From Burkholderiaceae bacterium (GTDB taxonomy: Bacteria > Pseudomonadota > Gammaproteobacteria > Burkholderiales > Burkholderiaceae_C): a stretch of DNA of 8,347 nucleotides. The notes under the pieces are model-generated. The model had not been told where the DNA came from, made no database searches, and saw only the letters and a program-made list of their open reading frames with translations. Each line of letters starts with the position of its first letter. Position 1 is the stretch's first letter. Shown here piece by piece: positions 6,980-8,347 of the stretch. The position numbers and the translations under genes were made by a program. The DNA lies in contig JAFMJA010000112.1 in the NCBI GenBank assembly GCA_017853735.1, forward strand, positions 1-8,347, in the 5' to 3' direction.

Positions 6980-7023
6980 TTGACCAACAGGGCGGATACC
7001 AACCGCCCTTTTTTATTGGTCAA
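6980..7023 (+). terminator. Intrinsic terminator framed by an outer inverted repeat
   Basis: The core is GGGCGG (6990-6995), a 7-base loop, CCGCCC (7003-7008) and six T residues (7009-7014), a classic rho-independent terminator reading rightward after yejF. It is framed by a perfect 8-bp inverted repeat, TTGACCAA (6980-6987) and TTGGTCAA (7016-7023), which would lengthen the hairpin and draw the U-tract into an internal loop. The core has no T-tract for the opposite direction. It most simply ends the yej operon. Because a -10-like box lies upstream, it might also act as an attenuator in the rimP-nusA leader. Confidence 0.8.
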
Positions 7024-7045
7024 TCGCTTTTGCCATTTAGGGTTG

Positions 7046-7654
7046 ATGGTGTCACTTCAGCAAATCGTCGAACAAACCGTGACCGGATTCGGTTATGAAC
7101 TGGTGGAGATTGAACGCTCCGCCGGGGGTTTGCTGCGTGTCACGATCGATTTGCCTTGGGATCCGCAGACTGATGTCGAGCAATTTGTGACGGTTGAAGA
7201 CTGCGAAAAAGTTACCCGCCAGCTCCAGTTTGCCCTGGAGGTGGACGGCATCGAGTACAAGCGCCTGGAGGTCTCCTCACCCGGGATCGATCGGCCCTTG
7301 AGGCATGAAAAGGACTTTGAGCGCTTCACCGGCCAGGTGATCGACATCACCCTCAAGGAGCCTATTGGCGGTGCAGCCACTGGCCTGGTGGCTGCAAATC
7401 GCAAGAAATTTCGGGGCACGCTGGAACGAGTCGAGTCCGAGGCTGGCGAGCCGTCCTGGCAGATAGTCTGGCGCGATGAGCCCGCGCCCAAGCCAGGGCA
7501 AAAATTGAGCAAGAAACGCCCGGCTGCGCCGCTTCAGGCGCTGGGTTTTTCCTTGAATGAGTTACGCGAGGCGCGCTTGGCGCCTATTGTGAGTTTTAAA
7601 GGCCGCGCCGCTGAACACGTCGGGGCTGCAAATCATGAGGCTATTGGAGGTTAA
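7046..7654 (+). CDS. rimP: Ribosome maturation factor RimP
   Basis: RimP binds the free 30S subunit and is needed for its maturation, including correct assembly around the 16S rRNA central pseudoknot. The 202-residue product has the N-terminal alpha/beta domain with FGYELVEIE (15-23) and the family signature LEVSSPGIDRPL (74-85), followed by the C-terminal SH3-like domain from about 90. It is longer than E. coli RimP (150); the extra length lies in a charged insert around 127-165 (EAGEPSW, PAPKPGQKLSKKRPA) and a C-terminal extension. Longer forms occur in Burkholderiales. The ATG at 7046 follows AGGG (7037-7040) with 5-base spacing and gives the expected N-terminus. An in-frame TTG at 6980 would place the terminator inside the gene and is rejected. 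nusA begins 4 bp after the stop. Confidence 0.95.
   Translation: MVSLQQIVEQTVTGFGYELVEIERSAGGLLRVTIDLPWDPQTDVEQFVTVEDCEKVTRQLQFALEVDGIEYKRLEVSSPGIDRPLRHEKDFERFTGQVIDITLKEPIGGAATGLVAANRKKFRGTLERVESEAGEPSWQIVWRDEPAPKPGQKLSKKRPAAPLQALGFSLNELREARLAPIVSFKGRAAEHVGAANHEAIGG
7646..7650 (+). promoter_or_regulatory. nusA ribosome-binding site inside the rimP 3' end
   Basis: GGAGG lies within the last codons of rimP, 8 bases before the nusA ATG, so ribosomes finishing rimP uncover or occupy the site and translation of the two genes is probably coupled. Confidence 0.75.
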
Positions 7655-7658
7655 GGGC

Positions 7659-8347
7659 ATGAATCGGGAACTTTTGATGCTGGTGGAAGCCATCTCACGC
7701 GAGAAAAATGTCGAACGCGATGTGGTGTTCGGTGCTGTCGAAGCAGCCTTGGCACAAGCCACCAAAAAACTTTACGAAGGTGATGTGGATATTCGGGTAG
7801 TCGTTGACCGTGACTCTGGCGAATACGAAACTTTCCGGCGCTGGCATGTGGTGCCTGATGAGGCTGGACTGCAATTGCCGGACCAGGAAATCCTGCTGTT
7901 TGAAGCCAAGGAGCAAATCCCTGACATCGAGGTGGACGAATACATCGAGGAGTCGGTGGACTCTGTGCCAATCGGGCGTATTGGCGCCATGGCAGCCAAA
8001 CAGGTCATCCTGCAAAAAATTCGCGATGCTGAACGTGAAACCCTGCTCAACGACTTCATGGCACGTGGCGAGAAAATTTTTGTTGGCACCGTCAAGCGCA
8101 TGGACAAGGGCGACATCATTGTCGAAAACGGGCGGGTCGAAGGCAGGCTGCGCCGCGCCGAGATGATTCCCAAGGAAAACCTCAGGTCCGGCGACCGGGT
8201 ACGCGCCATGATCATGGAGGTCAACACCGAACAACGTGGTCCGGCGATCATCCTGTCGCGTTCTTCGCCCGAATTCATGATCGAGCTGTTCCGCCAGGAA
8301 GTGCCCGAGATCGAGCAAGGCCTGCTGGAGATCAAATCCTGTGCCCG
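7659..8347 (+). CDS. nusA: Transcription termination/antitermination factor NusA (5' part)
   Basis: NusA binds RNA polymerase near the RNA exit channel, promotes pausing and intrinsic termination, and takes part in antitermination complexes. The window holds the first 229 codons; the gene runs off the right edge. The N-terminal polymerase-binding domain (about 1-130) shows MNRELLMLVEAISREKNV, ALAQATKKLYEGDVDIRV, TFRRWHVV (58-65) and AAKQVILQKIRDAERE (112-127), all close to E. coli NusA. The S1 domain spans about 135-200 (GTVKRMDKGDIIVENGRVEG, LRSGDRVRA). The SRSSPEFMIELFRQEVPEIEQG segment (200-221) leads into KH1, which is cut off after EIKSCA. The start ATG has GGAGG 8 bases upstream. It follows rimP by 4 bp in the conserved rimP-nusA-infB order; infB is expected beyond the window. 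Confidence 0.97.
   Translation, partial: MNRELLMLVEAISREKNVERDVVFGAVEAALAQATKKLYEGDVDIRVVVDRDSGEYETFRRWHVVPDEAGLQLPDQEILLFEAKEQIPDIEVDEYIEESVDSVPIGRIGAMAAKQVILQKIRDAERETLLNDFMARGEKIFVGTVKRMDKGDIIVENGRVEGRLRRAEMIPKENLRSGDRVRAMIMEVNTEQRGPAIILSRSSPEFMIELFRQEVPEIEQGLLEIKSCA

Noticed and set aside
6980..7045. Longer RimP start at a TTG
   Set aside because: The extra 22 codons would encode the terminator hairpin and T-tract; the ATG at 7046 has a ribosome site and the family N-terminus.
1..8347. CRISPR array, tRNA, rRNA, insertion sequence or prophage attachment site
   Set aside because: I saw no spaced direct repeats, no tRNA or rRNA sequence, no transposase and no integrase. No metY-type tRNA precedes rimP, unlike in E. 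coli.

Overview
The window looks like ordinary chromosome of a betaproteobacterium, most likely Burkholderiales, family Comamonadaceae (Rhodoferax/Polaromonas-like). The reasons are the GC-rich coding sequence, the fabI / yejABEF / rimP-nusA gene order, the Burkholderiales-type long RimP, and a GC-rich hairpin repeat in the yejB-yejE gap of a kind common between Comamonadaceae genes. The assignment rests on memory of the families; no search was run.

Layout: (a) 1-363 holds no intact gene. The first ~100 bp carry, on the minus strand, what may be the last 30 codons of a degraded Bug/TctC-type solute-binding protein. The rest is noncoding, with a nested palindrome, an 8-bp tandem duplication and a possible hairpin after fabI. 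(b) 364-1161, minus strand: fabI, enoyl-ACP reductase, complete, with all catalytic residues. (c) 1162-1211: a 50-bp divergent intergenic region that must serve fabI and the yej operon. (d) 1212-6950, plus strand: a complete YejABEF-type peptide ABC importer: periplasmic binding protein (yejA), two permeases (yejB, yejE) and a duplicated ATPase (yejF). yejA-yejB are 7 bp apart and yejE-yejF overlap by an ATGA. yejB and yejE are separated by 117 bp holding the hairpin repeat. (e) 6951-7045: a -10-like box, then a strong intrinsic terminator framed by an outer 8-bp inverted repeat. (f) 7046 to the end: rimP and the first 229 codons of nusA, the start of the conserved rimP-nusA-infB operon.

How the genes work together: YejABEF imports oligopeptides, in other bacteria including microcin C and peptidoglycan peptides. 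FabI completes each elongation cycle of fatty acid synthesis. RimP matures the 30S subunit and NusA controls elongation and termination of transcription. The peptide importer and the rimP-nusA operon are functionally separate and divided by the terminator region.

I see no new biological system here. The points most worth a second look are a ~100-bp AT-rich patch (29% GC by count) inside the second ATPase domain of yejF, a terminator that may lie inside the rimP-nusA leader, and the repeat inserted within the yej operon.
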